Position numbers and translations under genes: made by a program. A DNA stretch of 64,000 bases from Cenococcum geophilum 1.58 (Eukaryota; Ascomycota; Dothideomycetes; Gloniales; Gloniaceae), in NCBI GenBank assembly GCA_001692895.1, contig KV748233.1, positions 682,001-746,000 on the forward strand, read 5' to 3'. Shown here in pieces: positions 61,970-64,000 of this stretch. The notes under the pieces are model-generated. The model searched no databases and was not told the DNA's origin. It was given only the letters and a program-made list of their open reading frames with translations. Every line of letters begins with the position of its first letter. The stretch's first letter is position 1.

Positions 61970-62548
61970 GGGATAGCTTATAAAAATGTATAAAAATTAT
62001 TTTTTACTAAAATAACGCTTATAAACCCGCAGACCCTTTATAAAGAATTTTAAAATATATAAGGAGCAAATATGAGCGTATCCTGCCCCGTAACTAAGCA
62101 CGTGCTGATCTAACTAAGTTCGGTTAAATTATACTACGGAGCGTCTGATTCATGAGATAAATCAGCGGGGCCTCCAATACCACTCTATGTGCGATCTCTC
62201 TCTATGCCGGCTGCTGCCATGAAGGACTGCGCTGCTCGAAATTCTTGCAGAAGCGGAAAGACACCTTTCCCCACGCAACACCACCTCTCTTCTTCATGAA
62301 TTTGAGCGTGTTCTATAAGCTTGCCCCGAAGATCGCTCCTATAGCGGTATAATATAAGCCAAATTAATCCGTCAAGATGGTCAAGGGTACCGGAGTTAAG
62401 CACCAACTTACCGAAGATTGAAAACACCGTCCATACCACCGTAATCTGCGTCAACTTGGGCGGACAATACCTAAACAGTTCTCATCAGCACCTATCCTAC
62501 GGTAGATTCTCATTTACTCTATAGGAATGGGAAGCGACAAGACAAGAC
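61970..62548. other. Transition from AT-rich repeat DNA to normal-composition DNA
   Basis: From about 62,060 GC content rises and the RIP-type dinucleotide bias ends. A minus-strand frame of 89 codons (62,185-62,454, ATG to TAG) exists, with a plausible helical C-terminal half (LRGKLIEHAQIHEEERW). No homology is recognised and it is too short to call a gene. The segment is downstream of the gene at 62,549 and may include its 3' UTR. Confidence 0.4.
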
Positions 62549-64000
62549 TTACGAATCCTCTGCCACACGAATATACCCAACCCACCAAACCCACTGCGCA
62601 ATCCAACAAGCCACCATGCCCAAGATAGTCTTGACGGCAATACTTTTGAGCCTCGCAGTTTGGTCGCGCTCTTGCTCCTCCACCTCCTTTTTGCGCTGCT
62701 CTACCACCTTTTCCCATTCTGTCTGGAGCGATCTCCATTCTTTCTCGACATCTGCCCATTCCTGAACAATAGCATGCCACCTGCGCTGTATGATTTGGAA
62801 ACGAGCTAGAGTCTCCTGCTCCCGATGTAAGTCTAGCAGTAGTCCGGTCCGTGTACCATCATTTCCTTCCTGGCCGCGCACCGTGAGCAGGGTCTGACGC
62901 TGTTGCTCGAGGCTAATGCCTGTTCTTAACTTTGTCAATTGCTCGCGGCGTCTTTGTAACGTTGCCTCTGTCGTGGGAAAGGCAGAACTGTTTCTCTCCC
63001 TCTGCTTGTGACTTCGGGCGGCGAGGTTTTTCATATCCCGCTGGACAAATAATAGTATGGATTGCTCGGAGCGATTCGACGGAAGGCCGGGGACACTATT
63101 ACTGGAACGGTCATAACGCTTCAACAGTCCAGCAATGTCATCAATTTCCGTGTTCATGTCATTGAGACGCTGCCGGTATTCTGCGCAGCGCGAGTTGATT
63201 GTTGCGACACGATCCATTACTAATGTCATGGAATTGTTTGCAGATTCCACTTCGATGCCACAGCTCGAATAGCCGGCTGTGCCTTCTTGGAGGCGCTCGG
63301 TCGGGACAGAGTGCCAGAGGCCATACAATCGGTCATGGACCTCTTCCGCGCTGTGGACTTCTTGGAACAGATTTTCGGGAGCCGCGCCTTTTTTCAGAGC
63401 CTTTCGAAGCTGCTTCGATTTCAACCTCAGGCTCTTTTCAGCCTTCTTGAAGGCGTCAGCATCGTCCTTGAGATATTTCTGAAGCTCTTCCCAATTTTTG
63501 TCAAGTTCATTCCAACTTTGTAGAGTAAGCGAAAATCCAGCCGCTAAAGACGTTTCTTTGGAGTCCAACTCGTGCGATACGTGAGGTTGGCTCGCTCGGC
63601 GCTTGGCTTCCTGTGCTGCTTTCGCGGCCAGCCGGGTAGCTCGTTTTATAGCACGCTTGTGGTGTCGCTTTGCTTTTCGCCTTGATCCTCTGATGATCTG
63701 ACCAAATGCAGCAATGTGTTGGTTGACGCCCAGGATTGACCAAGCACAAGTAGCAATGGCAAACAGAATGACGATGAGCCATAAGAGGGATCCAGCATAC
63801 ATGACCAGAGCGTCTTGGCCGTGTGGTGTTTGGGACAGCCGGTCGGCGACGTAGAAGTGCTGCTTTCGGGCGTAGTTCGATGCAAGTCCCATGCAAATGG
63901 ATCCGAGGATTTGGAGTGCAACTTCGGCCAGAAGAGTCGATGCGGCGACTGAGAAGTAAATGAAGTCTTTAGCTTGCCAGGGAATGAGTGCCACAATCAT
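62549..64000 (-). CDS. Membrane-anchored coiled-coil protein of unknown function (5' end may lie beyond window)
   Basis: This open frame of 483 codons ends with TAA at 62,549-62,551. An ATG falls exactly on the window edge, so the true start may be upstream. Two hydrophobic segments at about residues 13-39 and 64-92 look like membrane helices, followed by a very basic stretch at about 105-135 (RRKAKRHHKRAIKRATR). The middle and C-terminal part is charged and heptad-like (about 160-205 and 340-450), with many Glu, Lys, Arg, Gln and Leu, predicting coiled coil. A third, Trp-rich hydrophobic segment lies at about 455-477 close to the end. Codon use and CA/TG content are normal. The N-terminal double-helix layout recalls uncharacterised ascomycete membrane proteins. 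Function is unknown. Small overlapping frames on both strands are shadows. Confidence 0.8.
   Translation of the reverse strand: MIVALIPWQAKDFIYFSVAASTLLAEVALQILGSICMGLASNYARKQHFYVADRLSQTPHGQDALVMYAGSLLWLIVILFAIATCAWSILGVNQHIAAFGQIIRGSRRKAKRHHKRAIKRATRLAAKAAQEAKRRASQPHVSHELDSKETSLAAGFSLTLQSWNELDKNWEELQKYLKDDADAFKKAEKSLRLKSKQLRKALKKGAAPENLFQEVHSAEEVHDRLYGLWHSVPTERLQEGTAGYSSCGIEVESANNSMTLVMDRVATINSRCAEYRQRLNDMNTEIDDIAGLLKRYDRSSNSVPGLPSNRSEQSILLFVQRDMKNLAARSHKQRERNSSAFPTTEATLQRRREQLTKLRTGISLEQQRQTLLTVRGQEGNDGTRTGLLLDLHREQETLARFQIIQRRWHAIVQEWADVEKEWRSLQTEWEKVVEQRKKEVEEQERDQTARLKSIAVKTILGMVACWIAQWVWWVGYIRVAEDS

Noticed and set aside
62060..62180. Possible 5S rRNA or tRNA gene
   Set aside because: GTTCGGTT and small stem-like pieces (CTGATT/AATCAG) are present, but the conserved fungal 5S boxes and a cloverleaf are not.
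62185..62454. 89-codon minus-strand ORF next to the terminal gene
   Set aside because: It is in normal-composition DNA but short, without a recognised domain; I kept it only as a remark on the intergenic segment.

Overview
The window looks like a 61-62 kb block of heterochromatic, repeat-induced-point-mutated (RIP) transposon DNA from a filamentous ascomycete (Pezizomycotina), ending at the right against ordinary gene-bearing DNA. TpA is abundant and CpA/TpG scarce. Stop codons stand where CAA, CAG, CGA or TGG would be expected in recognisable gag-pol reading frames. Active-site residues show the matching changes (YLDD to YLDN, DTGA to NTGA, zinc-knuckle Cys/His to Tyr). No intact ORF of note exists before about 62.5 kb. 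The species cannot be named from this sequence.

Nearly all of 1-60.8 kb is a single nest of Ty3/Gypsy LTR retrotransposons, which I reconstructed from LTR pairs, target-site duplications (TSDs) and rejoined reading frames. The outermost element is F (minus strand, 57,409-~60,840). D3 (plus, visible from 44,781 to 57,408) sits in the F reverse transcriptase. C (plus, pieces from 5,329 to 44,780) sits in the D3 gag. C has been hit by A1 (minus, 1-5,328, running off the left edge), B2 (plus, 6,968 to about 16,956), an inverted solo B LTR (17,815-18,062), B1 (plus, 18,114-30,439, itself holding D1 at 18,558-24,537), E (minus, 31,803-37,742) and D2 (minus, 37,894-43,935). D3 was also hit by A2 (plus, 47,731-55,705). 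Two 205-bp solo LTRs of another family, G, lie at 59,008 and 60,848. A, C, D and E carry C-terminal chromodomains (chromoviruses), which suits targeting to silent chromatin. B belongs to a different fungal Gypsy type with no chromodomain seen.

The less expected content is as follows. Downstream of pol in B2, about 2.6 kb of RIP-damaged but coherent coding sequence ends in a region resembling a 2-oxoglutarate/Fe(II) dioxygenase fold (HxD...H...R). A2 has a long C-terminal reading frame after its chromodomain. A hairpin module occurs at four loci and is shared between families B and E. B1 is a pol-less derivative filled with degenerate minisatellite.

From 61.0 to 62.1 kb the sequence holds small non-LTR structures: a hairpin followed by CTAAT that resembles a Helitron 3' end, a 166-bp long-inverted-repeat MITE flanked by TA, and a 124-bp MITE with CCCGCTG ends flanked by TTAA (piggyBac-like). 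From about 62.1 kb base composition becomes normal. A membrane-anchored coiled-coil protein gene of unknown function runs on the minus strand from 64,000 to 62,549 and may continue past the window edge.
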